From Paraconiothyrium sp. Pb-2020 (taxonomy: Eukaryota > Ascomycota > Dothideomycetes > Pleosporales > Didymosphaeriaceae): 64,000 nt of DNA. The notes under the pieces were generated by a model that saw only the letters and a list, made by a program, of their open reading frames with translations, ran no database searches and was not told the origin of the DNA. Location of the stretch: contig JAJUBI010000004.1 of the NCBI GenBank assembly GCA_022419385.1, forward strand, positions 1,178,001 to 1,242,000. Reading direction: 5' to 3'. A program made the translations under genes and the position numbers. Each line of letters opens with the position of its first letter. The first letter of the stretch is position 1. This document shows, piece by piece, positions 33,661-47,664 of the stretch.

Positions 33661-36600
33661 CCACAAGACATGCATTTACTACATTTGATTCCTGAACTGT
33701 GATGCCCGTGATGAGATGGTAGGATCCATCGCGAAGCTTGTTCTTTCATGTAGGATACGGCGACAGCGTCAGCTACACTTTGGGCAGCTGTGCATGATGT
33801 TCTGGGGTAGGCAATCAGGCACAACGGCACCATACTACCGTTATGTTATACTGAGGCGGGTAAGAACTGTACAGTTTTAAACTGCTTAACCATGTCACGG
33901 TTGAGATGTGGGTTCTGAGACCGCTGCAATGACGGCGAGGCTGACGCGAAGGTAGGCCCAAAAATTCATCATGTGGGAAGGCTTGAGTAATCTACTTCCA
34001 TATCGGAGCCGATCCACAGTCTGTAGCGTGTATGGTTGGTGAGGTCCTAGGGTCTGAAATGACGCAGCCATGTGGTGATATCGGTCTTTAAACTTTCCAC
34101 AGGCTATGTTTTGTTGGGCCTATACCGACACCTCCGCGCGTGGTTGCAAAGTTGAGACGGCACGCGCTCTACGCACGAGCTCATAGCACCCGCAATGTAG
34201 GTTTCCCCAATACAGCGGCAAGCGCTATTGTAAGCACAGGCGGCATCCGAACTCTTCTCGAGAGGCCCGTCCGAGGCAAGAGTTTCACCCGTTTTGATGG
34301 CCAACCCTTCCTAGTCCATGATCTTAGATTGTCGTGTCGTTAGCATCAGAGACCAAAACTTGTTGTTGTGGGTCTCTCCTTCGGCTGTCTGCTAATCGTA
34401 TCTTTCATCCAGAAATCGGAGCACCTCCAAGGCTACTCGCACGATCCCACTTTCCCGCGACCGGCGAACGACTACCGATACGATCAGGCGGCGACGCAAC
34501 GCAACGTGAGGCGACGAAGTCATACATAATGGGAACATCGATGAGCGACGGGGCAGTGGAGCTGAAGACGAGAAATGTTCAGGGACAACATGCACAGCAG
34601 CAACAGCAGAAATGGTGGCAGCCAGATACGAAGCTGCCGGCGGCTTTTGACGCTCAAGGTCTTCGCCACATGTCCGAGCAGTCATAACAGCCTACATGCG
34701 GGACGTGGAAACGTTCCGTGGTTGCTCCATTGACATGGGTGCAGCTGACGGCGCACCCATCCCCAACAAGTATGTTTCTACCCGCCATTGGCCAAGTACA
34801 TGCACGTTGAGATTCCTCGTCGCTTCTAGATTTAGAGGCATTGAGGCCAACATACTGACAAGCGTGTCCCAGAGAAGCAGGTCGGATTCCCACATAGGTG
34901 GTCTCAGCAAGGAGCGAAAACAGGGCGGCAAGCTTGCTCCTCCGCATCATTGCGACGCAATGGACCTCATTCCGAAATTGCCCTCGCCCAGATCGAGTCT
35001 TTGTGCGTGTTCCCGCAGCTCCGAAACTGATACCGTAGAGCTTGCTACAATGGCGGTGGAGTTTCGAGAACGCAGCGCCGGTAAAATGATCTGCGCGAGG
35101 GAGGTTCCATATCTTGCACAAGGTCTTGCAACGCTCGCATGATTTGATGCGAGGTGAGCGCCGGCATCTGTGGCCATGGCTATGGCAATGTATCTTGGGA
35201 TGAGAGCTTCGGTGCCAGGGTAGACCGCCGGCATTGCAGTGCCTTCAGTACCCGCGCGTCGCGGCACGTTGTAGGCTACCATGGGAACGCCCTGAATAAT
35301 ACAGATAGCCATGCTCTCAGCATATTATCTGTGTGCGGGCTTTTTCCTTCAGAGCTCCACCCCATTTTCACCCCCGGTGTAGGCTTGGCGCTAGGGTCAT
35401 GTCGAACAACAGACAAGTGCGGGGCCCATAGGAGAAACGCCACCCTAGCTTCATCGGCGCCCAACCTACGGACTTACGGCACGTTCATCTCTTTACCCAC
35501 CGTATGCCCTCCTCGATTCGACTGTTATGCTCCTGCCGCGGCGAGCCTCCGAACATACCATGCGGCGCCGGCTCAGCTACGTGCGAGTACGCGCCCCCGA
35601 CCGCATTTCTTTCAACCGTACACGTTGGTTCATGGCAAGGCAGGGGCAAATTCTCCGCACGTCCGACCTGGAGTTGCCTCGCCGTGTCCTTTGAGTCGGG
35701 GCAGGTCAAAGGACCGTATCGTCGCCCATGGCCGCGGTCAAACGAGGGAGACAGTGCCGTCGCTTGTTAGCCAGCAATGTACGCATACAAAAGGCTGGCA
35801 CCCACAGTTCCTGTTAGCTGTGAGGGGCACTTATTGCTAATATGACCTTCGCCTCAGGGATGTGCCTCGGTTTTTAGTGCTGCCCGCGACACCTCACTTC
35901 GCCGCCTTCCACTACGCAACGTCACCTTCAGTCCAAGCACAGCCGGAGAAATGATAAACACCAGTGGCAGAAACAAGAAGCCGTAGGTAGCCTCGTTACG
36001 AGTCGCCGAAGCAAGGACATAGCGCATCGTGAGACTATGAAGCCCGGTCAAGATGCAACGTCGCAGCCCTGATCCAGCCGAGTACCAGAGAGGGTTTCGG
36101 AAAATGCTAGCTGTGCAGTTGTGCAATTCGTACACCTCGAACACTCCAAGCGGGCCTAAGTCGAATGCCGTCTCGATACGCGTTGCTATTCCACTGCGCT
36201 CTCCTTTGGCCATAAGGTCATTATATGGTTGAAGGTCTATCTCCATGGTAGTAAAGCTGGTGGGCCAACAGCAGACAACTTTTAGTATCGATGCGCATGC
36301 AGGGAGGACGGCCACCGGCTTGTTCCGACGCAACACAGAACGAAATGACGGCGACGTTGCTCATCTAGGCGCTCATTTTTGTCTTCTGCTCGGGGGAGCC
36401 ATCAGTAAGTCCGAGCCTGCACACATCTATCCCGGCGCCACCACTTGTATGTTATTGAACACGATGGACGCTGATCCAGTAGATCTCAGATTGATCTAAT
36501 ATTTCCGATCCGGAACGTTCGCCGTCCTCGCTTGCAGATTGCGCTTCCCGATCTTCGACTTAAGAGTTCCCTACAGCAGTACAAATGCAGAGCCGTTGGC

Positions 36601-39600
36601 TTGGCATACGTTGGTCAAATGGGCCTGTGAAACATTTTTGGCTTCAACCTAGAGCGCTCCAGACAATCCAGGGACGACTTCGACGACTGTGGACATGGAC
36701 AGCCAGCCACGGCGAGATGTCTCTCGACAGCGTCAGGCTATTGAAGGACGGGAGCAGGGTGTGGATGTCGTAAACTTTCTCTTCGATGGGGCTGGCATAC
36801 CGCGTCACATTCCTCCACTGGAATTTCTAGCTCGAACCTCGGTAAGCTGCCACCTCACTCCTTGTTTCGTCTTTGTACTATGTGGCGTACAGCTTACCCA
36901 GTAGGATATCTGAACAGCCTCTTCTTGCGGACTTGCTTTGATGGTTGGGAAGCCGGGTATGTTTCCGGAAACCCCAGAGGCCGCTTGGCAATACCAGAGG
37001 GCGACTAGTTCTTATTTGCCATTCCAATTCCTCTTCGCTTGATGAGCATGACGCGCTGGCATCCTTAGAAGATGACGAAGATGCGTTGAGCTCTGCCTCG
37101 ATGCAGGAGTCCTCGAAGGATGCCCTGCGTTCGAAAAGACGAGACTTGACCGAAGTGCAAAGCGAGCGCTACAACCACACGCAAGCTGAACTAACACCAC
37201 AAGTCACACCGGAGCGATGGCGATCTGATCGAGAGCAGATGACGATAACGTGTCGGGGAGACCAAAAAGAAAGACACTACGTCCGTCGCGCCCTGCGACA
37301 ACCTTCGGTGATGGTATTTGGTGCACCGGCTTCGTGGCCTTTACAGCTGAGGGATATTCTGGTGCCGAATCGTGTAGGACGGATATCGTGCTCGAGTGTG
37401 ATGAAACGACATCCTTAGCGTTGACAGCGGTCCGCTAATAGGGGCAACGCTAAGCACACTCGGCACGCTAGATCGGCACGATGCGTTCATCGCAGGCCAA
37501 CATCTCAACGTCGTTGATACATCCCAATTTCGCAGATGGCATCGTGGTGTCAACACCGGCGTTACAGGTCGCATTTGGCTATGACTGAACAGTTGGTTAC
37601 TTGCTGAAAGAGGTCCCTTGGGGACCAGCCAGGAAGGGACGCGCGCAAAGCATGACGGAAGCTTGCGCGAACCACACCTTCAACTGTCGCAAAATGATAC
37701 AATCCTTCGCCGATCTTTGGGGGGCAGACTCGACACAACGCGCCTCTGGCCATGGAACTCTTCTTTGTCGTTGCACACCGCCGTGCACGCTCATGCGTCT
37801 CGTCTTGTAATATCTTCGGTCGCAGACTACACCAGTCTCAGTCTTCTCAACAGTTCCCTTGAGACTTGCAGTGCGCCCCAGAATGCGCGTTTTATGATTC
37901 AATGGACCTGGTGCCGTTGAAATTCGACCTGATCTGTATCTGGACTTAGGTTTCCGAGGTGCTCTAGCATGGTCAAGGTCTTCAAGTTCTGGCAGAGCCC
38001 TTCAATCATCACCTGGCATGAAGTCCCCTTTCCCGGCCAAGAGACTTTGTTCGAATGTTCAGATTTGCAAAGTCTGCTCGGATTCCACGAAGCAGGTCTC
38101 TTCAAATCTTCATCACCTACCGTGTGTTGTTGACCGATACACATGTGCGCCTCGCATGTCTGATGCTTCGTGTCGGACGGATGAGCTAAGGCCCGCAGGA
38201 AATGACGAGCTTGTTCAATTAATCCGGTCGGTTGTTTCGAATGTCAATTGGCGTGTTTAAGCGGGACGAGAATCTTCCTGGCTTATCATCAATATGTAGC
38301 AGCCATCTATCCGGACGCATACTCATCTTTGAGACCTCGCTTATGGAAAACTTCAAGCTTCAATCCTTCAGTCCTACCGAGGACATAGCATCATCTGAAT
38401 TTAGCTTTCAGAAAGCGTAGTTCCCAGGCCGCTCACGGAGTTGGGAATGAACATGTCGAAGTTCTGCGCATCTGAAAACCACGGTCAGTTGCCCTGGTAC
38501 GGAAGAGTATTAGCCTCATCTGAGATTGCCGGCCGCGCAAACCACGGGATGATAGTCAGATCCAGCTCACCACAACTGGCGAAGGATACCCTTCGAACCA
38601 TATCTAGAGAGCAGCTCTGCGGTCGTCCATTCTCTTATTCGCCAAGCTCGCCTCGATCGAGGCACAGAACGTAACTCATGTTTCTGTTCGCTCGTGACAT
38701 TGCCAACGAGAAGCATATGGACCATATTACCGTATGCAGAAGACCGGGCATTGCGAAATCGATGCCATATCCCACGTATCTGAAGACTCGTTGGCACATA
38801 GCCCAAAGGGATGCATGGCCGTGTCCATACCTCGAATGCACGCTTGGCACTACGCAGCGATGTGTTCATGTAATCTTCAAGAAGACAGTGACTGCTTTCT
38901 TGTGAGTCGGTCAGAAAATTGGAGATTAGTACATCACCGTGTCTTCTAGCGTGTCCAGCTTCCAAGTTTGCATGAAGGACCGCTTGGGGGGGATGGGGGA
39001 CTGTCAAAACAAAGGCTCCGCTCCATGGCACAGGAATACCATGCCGGATTGAGCCAGCTGCGCACACGCCTATCGTTATCAGCGCTTTGCAGCTCACAGA
39101 GGAATCATGGAACTTACACTGTACGTGGACTCAGTCGAATAGTTGGACATGTCTTCAAAGACGACACTGGGAAAGCTGCGACAAAGACAAACGGCGTCCG
39201 AATACCGACATCTCACTGCAGAGCAGGCGAGCGTTGTGCAGTGTCATGACAACTTGACTCAGACCTGGTGAGCCGATGTGGAGCGGTTCTCGCTTGCTCT
39301 ACAACAGCATTCCCATCGGTAGTGCAAATGCCCGTGAAGCTTCGAGTTCGATCATCGCGCTTCATACGATGCGTTTCGACAAGATAGCAGAAGGAAATGA
39401 AGCTGTTACGGTAAGCGAACTTTGCAAAGGGTATGAAAGACACCTGGAAATTCCTGTCACTTCCACCACGTCATGGAGCCGAGCTTTCTTAACGTAGGTC
39501 GCATCGCGCTACGTCGCAATGTGTATCTGTCTAGAGGAAAGTCAATACCATTTAGCACTCGCAGGGATGGAGACAGACCATTCTTTGCCCGCCGGCAACT

Positions 39601-42600
39601 CCATCTTGTCCGAGACACATCAATCACAGTCGGTCAAGGGGGATGTTGCCTTGTGTTAATTGCTGCTTTATTAGCCCGAGAGGAAGGCTTGTGATCAGAT
39701 TCATCTTGTGTGAACAGAGTCGCCAAGTTGAAGTTGTCGAGACACTTTTTGATGCTCATATCATATCGTCGAAAGGGTTAGCTGGCACTGAGCTCTGGCG
39801 CCTCATCGAGGATCGACCTGGATTCTGTGCTGAAGTCGGGCAGGGGCAGCTGGGAATGACCGGATGAAGATGAAGTCCGAAGGAGCCACGGAGGAACCTA
39901 GACGGACCGAGACTGGTCCAATACCGAAGAAGAGTCGCTATGGAAATCGATGGCCGTGCCTATCGATGAAGCTTTGCCACGGGAGAGCCAAACTCTTGGG
40001 CTGAGGAGATACCGCTCGTCGTGCTATCGCAGCATCGAGGAGTCGGGGGTGAGCTTCGCACTCCCCACATCGCACCACACACCACCGCCTGCCTGAACTT
40101 TGCTCCCTCTCCCAGGTGAGCGTTCTGGGCATCTCCCTTTAGCCATCCTCAGATGGACACCACTTCCGGAGCGAGCGCTCCTACGACACTACATAAGCCC
40201 ATGGTCCATTCCTAGGAAGGGACTGTGCAAGTACTACCGACTGTCCTAACAACATAGGACCCCACAACATTTTTGAGGCGAGTCGACGCAATAATGTGCA
40301 ACGACAAACGCCCAACACCAAGCAGAGCTTGAGATTTGCAGCAGTCACCTTCCGTAAGACACATGCGACGTTTCATGAAGAGTGGCGGATTTGCCGCGGC
40401 GGGTAGCATTTTGACCTGAGCAGCTTGCGCCTGAGGTTACTCCATTGCAAACAAGAGATGATGAAATGGCACGATGATGAAGATTGCGAAGACTCGCGGG
40501 AAGTGTCGACTTGAATGAGATGACGAAAAGAGATAGAACCTGGAGAGATTCGAGGGAGTCCACAAATATGACGAAAGATGGACTGAGTCGACAAAGGAGA
40601 TGTTGTATACTTCCCGTTGACGTTACCGGCTACGAGAGCATGGGCGATGACTTGGGCTCTCTGATAGACTTGGAGTAGCCAGCAGCGTCGGATGTCCGTT
40701 ACCCGGGACTAGGGTTGTTGAATACCTGCCGGACTTACTGCAAACATTGGCAGTTGATGAGAGACATGAGGCATTCGGTGGTATTCGTTCTGGTGATCTT
40801 CAAGATTCCCTCCTTCCTTACTGCAAGGAAACACACTCCCATCAATACCCAGCGTCAACTCCGGACTCGGCTACTCACGCGGGCGCTATACTTTCCTACG
40901 ACGCCGTTGCTTTTGCTTACCGCAATCATTGCCTCATGGTACTCAACTGATGGTTACACATCTCCAGACAACAAAAAGATCGGGAACCTGAAGCACACCG
41001 GATTGACGGTTGATGTGTTGGTGTGACTGCTGTTGTTGCCCACATGCATTGGCTGGTATCGAACATTTGCAGATACTGTTCGATGTTTTTCTTTGCCGGC
41101 CGCAATGAAGCTGCTCTTCGAGCTTCCAACGACGCACGGTCGGTCGAGAAATTGTAGCTCTGAGTTCCCGCAATCACAAGTGGGCTGCCCGGCGCACCCG
41201 GATCACGCAATACATGATGCTTCTTCAGTGTCCGGGAGGAGGTTGCTTTGATTCGAAGACCGTGACAATACTGATCGGGGCTGATGCCCTGTTCCCACAC
41301 TGCCAGAGATGGACTCGCGTACTTCTTTCCCAGCGCCAACTTCGGAGTAGGCACGCAAGCAGTATACATTCCTACGCTTCTTGCGCTTCGCTTACCGAAA
41401 TCTTTGCTGAGGTACTTCGCGAAGAAACTAAAGTCCATTTTCTAACGATGAGTGAATCGAGACACAACTCCGGTCGTCTTCGTCACACCCCGCTGTGGGT
41501 GTGCGTGCGCTTGGCGAGGACGATGTCGGTCGTGGTGATCTCAAACCATCGAGAGGAAGAGTTGGAACTCGTCGACAAGAGGGTACCGCCCCTGTTCGTC
41601 CCGTTCGGTAGCGTTCAGAGATCCTCCAAGATAGTGGATGTCTCGGGAAAGCCGGTTGGACTTGTGCCTGGAACCTGTTGTACGCAGTTCCCCTATGTCC
41701 TCCCCTTCTCTATGATCTCGGCAACCAATAGCACGCTTGGGCAGCTCCGACACCGGATGTCTAGCGCAACTGGGCATTCGAGCGGTCACCTTGTATTACC
41801 GGACAGGCCTCTCGATGTACTACTACAATTCTTTGTCCGATCACAATATGTCGAACGGTGTCCCATCATGCCCCCTGGCCTGAGGTATGCCACTTCGCCG
41901 TTCCGGTGCAACACTACGATGGGTTCTTATCGTTGACGATATGCATTGCATGAAGCAAAGGGCAGATGTACTCGCCGGCAGCGTGCTGGCGTCGTTGGTA
42001 CGGCGGTCCCCAAGGCCACCCAGCGTGAAGAGTTGCCGAAGCCCTTGGTATACATCGGTGTACCCTGCCTGCCTTCCCCCTTCGTATGTTGGAGGCTGCA
42101 CCGAGACCTTCGCTCGCGCTTCAGGTGCATGGGATTGGTGCCTGGTACGATGTCGGGGAGCGCCGCGCAGTCGGCTATGGTACGATTATTGAACCGTGCA
42201 GTAGTCCATACTGTGTATGGCAGCATGTTTTCGTCTTCGCTCGATTGTGAGAGGATGGACGGTCGGTCGTACTATCGCTGGCCTAGGAGGGTGGCTACCG
42301 CCGCGATCGCCTCTTCGCTATGGTTATACTACGAAAGAAGCTCAGCCAAGTTACTGCAAGGGGTGCCTGGACGGACGGCTTACTCGAAGGAATGGTTCGC
42401 TGCCATAGTCGAAGGCTTGACGCCATGGCCGGCGACCTGGCATCTGTTGAAGCTGCCTCGACAAGCGATTCGGCATTCCGTTGAAGCTGCCACAGAAAGA
42501 ATGTCAGCAAATACGTTTGCAACAGTTTACAGGGGCCTGTAGAGTCGAGCAACATACCTGAGTAGGGTAGGCCTTCGGCGTGAGCGGGGAGGGGCTCGCG

Positions 42601-45142
42601 GAAGTCGCAAAGGCCGCAACCTAACTGCGCCTGGCGATGTTGGCATGCTACACCAGGTGATGCAATCGTTGTAGATTGCTCGAGGGGCATATCCTGGCGA
42701 CGCGAGAGGCTCTGCAGCAATGCGGAAGGTGATACGAAGTGCAGCGTACTCGATTCTGGCGGATGTCTGGTCAATTGCTGCGGCTACCCGCCTGCCGCTG
42801 ACGATTGCATCGGGAGGAAGCCCTGCGGCACCTCCAGAAGCTATTGCCGTGGATATTATATGCCTCTGCTCGCCCGAGGGAGGTGCCCCGAGTCTGCGGC
42901 GGCTTTTTTGTTGGCTGTAAGCAAAGGAGGGCACAATGGCGGGCTCGAGGCACGCTGCCACGCCATTGTAGTCGAGGGAATTTGTCAAGAAAACTCGCGG
43001 TAGATGAGAAGAGCATGCTCTACAAGATGCGAGCAGAAAGAAGCCTGTGGGAAGCATGTTGGTAACAGCGACGGAGGTGGGCGGTGGAAGGAGGCGGGCA
43101 CCAACTATCGTGAGATTGTTTGGTGTTGTTGCTTTCCGCCGCTCGAGTCCTTCACTAGCCTACCCTCCCCCCTCCACCGCATCACAGGCAGCGCTGCTTT
43201 CGTCTTCGGAGTACTCTAGAACTGTTCAGCACCTCGACAATAGTCCCTGCAGAATCTTTTGCAGCCGATTTTGGTCAAGGGATGGTGGCGCCGTGGGCAC
43301 CGAAGCAATTGGAAGCAAGTGCGTCGCCGCGCCCCTGCCCCTCACCCGCCCGGCGACCCCTCCCTATCCACAACATCGCAGCCAGTGTAGCCACACTCTT
43401 CGGACTACTCGCAAAAGCTTCGGCGTGTCGATAATACCCTTCGCAACATCAAATCTGGCTATCTATGCTCCATGGATGGTGTCGCCGATGGCTCCGTAAC
43501 ATCCTCACGATCTGGTCTTGGCGCTAGCTTGCCGTCTACCAGCGCTGTGCAAGGGGCGACAGTACTACCGGCAGCCTCTTCACCGAGCTTCTCACGATAG
43601 GCAGCATGCTGCTACGACACGCATCACGAAAGCGCAAACATCCTCACCCCCCGTTCGAGCTCCCCGCATCGTTCTCCACGTCCTCCGCAATCTATACCCG
43701 ATACCGTAGGCTATCCGCCAACCCCAGTCTACCGGTGCGCGCGGGTGGCCTCGCGTCCGCCTCGCGCCCTTACACGTTCTGCAGATGCTATTGATGCAAC
43801 AATGGCGCCCACGAGTAGCTCAGGAGCGGGTCGCTAGCATTCTGACGCAAGGGCTTCGTCGGACCTACATCCAGAGCTAGCACGTCTGGGTTTACAATGT
43901 GGAAGCAACGGCAAGCGTGTTGGCTCATACAGAGCGAGGATCGTCAGCATACAGCGAAGCGCCTGTACTCACGAGGCACTCGACGCTTGGGCAGCAAGAG
44001 GCGTCTTCAAGGGCAATATGCTTTCCCCAACCTACCTTCTCATAATCATACTAATGGGGATGTTGTTCGGAAGCGCACAAACGGCATAGCAAACCCTGCG
44101 ACAAGAGGGGAGCACGTTGCACACCGTGGGCGACGTTTGGACACCGTAAGCGGCACAGGAACATCTCGCACGGTATTTGCATTGTTGATCGCATCTAGCC
44201 TTCACTCTGGAAGAGACCTGCCTGCGGGACATCTTGAACCCATGATACTAGGGCGGGATGGCATCGATTTCCACGGCACCATCCTGCGCGGCGGGGGTGC
44301 CAGGGAGATCTCGAAGATCAAGCACATAACTACATCATCTCGAAAGCGGCGTGTCTTGACTAGTACGAGTCTATAGGCATCGGAGAGGGACTTGGGGCAG
44401 CAAAGCGACCATCTTCTGCCAAACGCCGTGCAGGCTGTCAAGGGCGAAAAAATAATCAAGCCGTACGATACCAGTAAAGGAAAAGCTGTGGATGGTATCT
44501 TGGGTACTCCTATCTCGAGCTTGTGGCTTCTGAGCCACAAATAGCGGACGACCAATGATGCAATCTGCTCGATGTGTGCAGCATAGAAGCACTTCCTCTA
44601 TACCCAAATGCATCTATGCCTTACCTATGAGGACGCGCTCTACAACGATTATGTGTAACAAGCCGTTCCTGCATAACTCTGCTTAGTCGAATTTGGCCGT
44701 GGGCCCGGTTTGAAGACGGTCATGCGAGCAGCTCATCCCGGCTAGGTGGACGACTGAGTGGCACCGCGCTGGCTAGCTCCGGCATGCGCACGCCTATTCT
44801 ATTCGGTCGAACAACATTCTCGAGGTATCGGGCATCGGGAGAATGTACTGATCAACATGTGACACGCAATATGGAAGGTCGGTATAGCGGCATCCCACAA
44901 ATCGCTCGTTTATGCTTCCCCGGATCGACCATTCAGCGTGGCATGATCCCTGCTCCGGCAATATACCGACTCCACATCAAAGCGCGCGACAATACCAGCC
45001 GAGTCAGTGCACCTCTCGTAGCCCAGGTTTGTGAAGCCCCAATTCAGAGTTCTTCCGTGGGGATGGAGCTATGGCAATCTATATCTAGGAACATGCGCAA
45101 CATCACAACGACGCGCGAGTAACGCAGAACCTCAACTTCAAG
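33661..45142. other. 11.5-kb gene-poor, probably decayed region
   Basis: No complete gene could be built by splicing. Many frames of 150-240 codons overlap on both strands, which partly reflects moderate GC content. Some stretches are coding-like but broken. Examples on the plus strand are 36690-36843 (NFLFDGAGIPRHIPPLEF up to a GTAAGC), 36999-37250 (acidic SLEDDEDALSSASMQESS) and about 43480-43790 (Ser/Pro-rich). Examples on the minus strand are 38460-38580, 42680-43000 and 44202-44555. No transposase or reverse transcriptase motif was recognised. Confidence 0.45.
35854..36336 (-). pseudogene. Membrane-protein fragment, possibly DUF3433-like
   Basis: A minus-strand frame of 160 codons contains SFTTMEIDLQPYNDLMAKGE, an NPLWYSAG block and a hydrophobic stretch (YGFLFLPLVFIISPAVLGLK) before a basic end. 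This order resembles the repeated unit of fungal DUF3433 transmembrane proteins: an acidic helix with PY..L..G, then a helix pair ending near K..V..G. No flanking exons could be joined, so it is listed as a relic. The family call is tentative. Confidence 0.3.
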
Positions 45143-46701
45143 ATGCGTTGCTTTAGGCATATTGCCACTGCTGGCGCGTTATTTAGCTCAATAGCGAATG
45201 CGACGCTTCAAATCGTTCCAGGCGCGACATGGACTGCCACGAATACTGGCAAACATATTCAAGCCCACGGCGGTGGCATGATCAAAGTCGGGAGCACATA
45301 TTACTGGTGAGCGTAACGACTCTTGTCTGATATCACGAAGCTCACACTGCTAGGGTCGGCGAAGACAAGACGGATGGATCGGCCTTCCAAAACGTCAACT
45401 GCTACAGCAGTACCAATCTAGTAGAATGGAAATACGAAGGAGCGCTCCTGTCGCGAACTTCTTCTGGTGATCTTGGACCGAGTCGCGTTGTCGAAAGGCC
45501 GAAGGTAATCTACAACAAGTCGACGAAGAAATATGTACTGTGGATGCACATCGACTCGAGCAACTATGGTGAAGCCAAAGCTGGTGTTGCAACCGGCGAT
45601 ACTGTGTGCGGCAAGTACACGTACATCGGTGCTTCACAGCCATTGGGCTTTCAGAGTCGTGATATGGGTCTCTTTGTGGACGATGATGACAAGGCATATC
45701 TGTTGACCGAAGACGTAAGTCGCTTCAAGCCTCTGCATCTAGCATGTAGTCTGACAATAACATCCAGCGAGCCAACGGTCTCCGTATCGACCTCCTCTCC
45801 GACGACTACCTAAGCGTAAAGTCCGCGACGTATCTCTGGAAAGACTCCATCGAAGCCCCTGCTTTAATCAAGAAGAACGGCGTCTACTTCATGTTTGGAT
45901 CCACACTCACGGGCTGGGATCCTAACGACAACAAGTACAGCACTGCGACCAACATTGCCGGCCCATGGTCGGCATGGAAGACTTTCGCCGACTCAGGTTC
46001 GAAGACCTATTCGTCGCAGACGAACTACATTCTACCTGTTGGAAACAATTTTATATACATGGGAGATCGATGGGTCAGCTCTAATCTCATGAGAAGTACT
46101 TACGTGTGGTTGCCGTTGACTATTTCGGGCACGATTGCGAGTATGAAGAATGCCGTTAATTGGGTCGTCGATGCTAGCTCTGGGTCTATGACCTCTGGAC
46201 CTAGCGAGAACGCGTACGAAGCAGAATCTGCCACATTGGCTGGTGGAGCTAAGTCGGTATCTTGCTCGGGATGCTCAGGTTCGAACGCTGCAGGCTGTAA
46301 GTACTGTCTCAGTCCCTGTAAATTACATCGTGCCTGACAATGCACAGATATCGGCGGCTCCAGTGCTGGTGCAGTCACCTTCTCGAATATACAAAGCTCA
46401 GCTACCACACGCACATCAATTCGGGTTAAGTACTGTAAGTCAGCCATACTTTCCCACAAAGCAGTATGAGGTAGCGTAAGCTAACGTTCTTTTAGTGAAT
46501 GGTGATAGCACCCAGAGATTTGCCGATGTGAGTGTCAACGGCGGGGCTACACAGCGCATTGCATTTGTACCTGCCAGTGGAGATCCGAACTCGAGTGTGC
46601 TGAACGCGGACCTGAAGTCTGGTACGAACACAATCAAGATCAGCACGAGTGACGGGACTTGGGGTCCAGATATCGATCGGTTGATGGTTCCGCAATCTTG
46701 A
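45143..46701 (+). CDS. Secreted GH43 enzyme with C-terminal CBM (exo-beta-1,3-galactanase-like), 448 aa
   Basis: Five exons close in phase (1,347 nt): 45143-45306, 45354-45714, 45768-46296, 46348-46434 and 46496-46701. Donors are GTGAGC or GTAAGT. The signal peptide is MRCFRHIATAGALFSSIANA. The catalytic five-bladed propeller spans about residues 22-320 (IQAHGGGMIKVGSTYYWVGE, VERPKVIYNKSTKKYVLWMH, GLFVDDDDKAYLLTED, EAPALIKKNGVYFMFGS, TNYILPVGNNFIYMGDRW). This pattern is typical of GH43 subfamily 24, which removes galactose from beta-1,3-galactan backbones of arabinogalactan proteins. From about residue 335 (AYEAESATLAGGAKSV) to the end (SDGTWGPDIDRLMV) it matches CBM35/CBM6 beta-sandwich modules. 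It should act outside the cell on plant wall polymers. Substrate is inferred from family. Confidence 0.85.
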
Positions 46702-47160
46702 TAGCATAGACGTGAAATGATATGTCATCGAGCATTGCATCGTACATTACAGTACAATCAGTTCCTAGCCTCGAACATCGGCGCGTGCATCTTGTCCTAT
46801 GGTTCAATTGCGATTTAAGATGGAAGGTGGCATGAGAATGACATGCACGTGTTTCTACGGCGTGATTAGAACAACCCCTCATGTTTGCTGCTTGCCAGCA
46901 ATCTATCACTCGGATGAGGTTAATAAGGGACCTCTGGATTAAACCCATGAGCAACCTCATCCTGCACTGTCACCGCACTTCACGTACAGGTCTCACAGTT
47001 AGGTCTTCTGGGACTTATCAAACACGACTTATCTTAGAGATCCTTCGGGGTCTTTCTTATATAGTTTAAGATCTTCCCTCAGACAATACTCTATCTTTTC
47101 AAGTTTCGCATCCGTCGCCTTGTATAGGTGATACCCTCGGCGCTAGCACCTCCCTTCAAA
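46702..47160. other. Intergenic
   Basis: The 3' region of the GH43 gene, followed by AT-rich sequence (TTATATAG at 47056) ahead of the broken frame at 47161. No gene. Confidence 0.4.
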
Positions 47161-47448
47161 ATGCAGCCTACTGATCGCTAGAAGATCGATAGTGCCAAGG
47201 CCCCAGAATACTCAGCAGATGTGGGGAAGGTATGCCGGGAGTACAATTTCCAGTAGGACGTGTACCCACCTATCTTATGTGCTGGCCATACCTACCTAGA
47301 GGGCATGTACGGTTGCGAGAATGGTATCCCATGCGCCGGGAGCCTTGCCCAGGTATGCTATCAAGCCCATTCCACGTTCCACTATTCCATGCTAGGCATC
47401 ACCGCTCAACAAGCCACAAACGTGCACGAATTACTCAGAAGCATGTGA
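47161..47448 (+). pseudogene. Broken coding segment with RIP-like stops
   Basis: From ATG 47161 one frame stays protein-like for 95 codons (KAPEYSADVGKVCREYNFQ, PPILCAGHTYLEGMYGCENG, QVCYQAHSTFHYSMLGITAQ). It carries TAG at 47179-47181 and 47254-47256, then TGA TAA at 47446-47451. Both TAG codons fit CAG to TAG changes (CpA to TpA), the signature of repeat-induced point mutation. No family recognised; cysteine- and tyrosine-rich composition could suit a secreted protein or a transposon gag. Confidence 0.45.
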
Positions 47449-47664
47449 TAAGAATCCCGAAAGAGAACATCAGGCACCGCTGTGACGAATAGGGCGACGT
47501 CGCGCTAGCCCCAAGCTTGTCTAGCGTTGTCCGCTGTTTGCCTGTATGAACGCTCAGCGGCAGCGCACGAGAGACCTCACAGCACGAAACTCTTTTCCCG
47601 CACACAGTCTACACTGTGCACCCACACTCTGGCATAAGTGCGCCATCGCGATTTATTAAACCTC

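Noticed and set aside
35154..35840. 228-codon plus-strand frame.
   Set aside because: Composition is not protein-like and opposing frames are equally open; treated as chance in GC-balanced DNA.
41214..41936. 240-codon plus-strand frame.
   Set aside because: No domain, signal peptide or splice partners; an overlapping minus frame of similar length exists, and the surrounding region is decayed.
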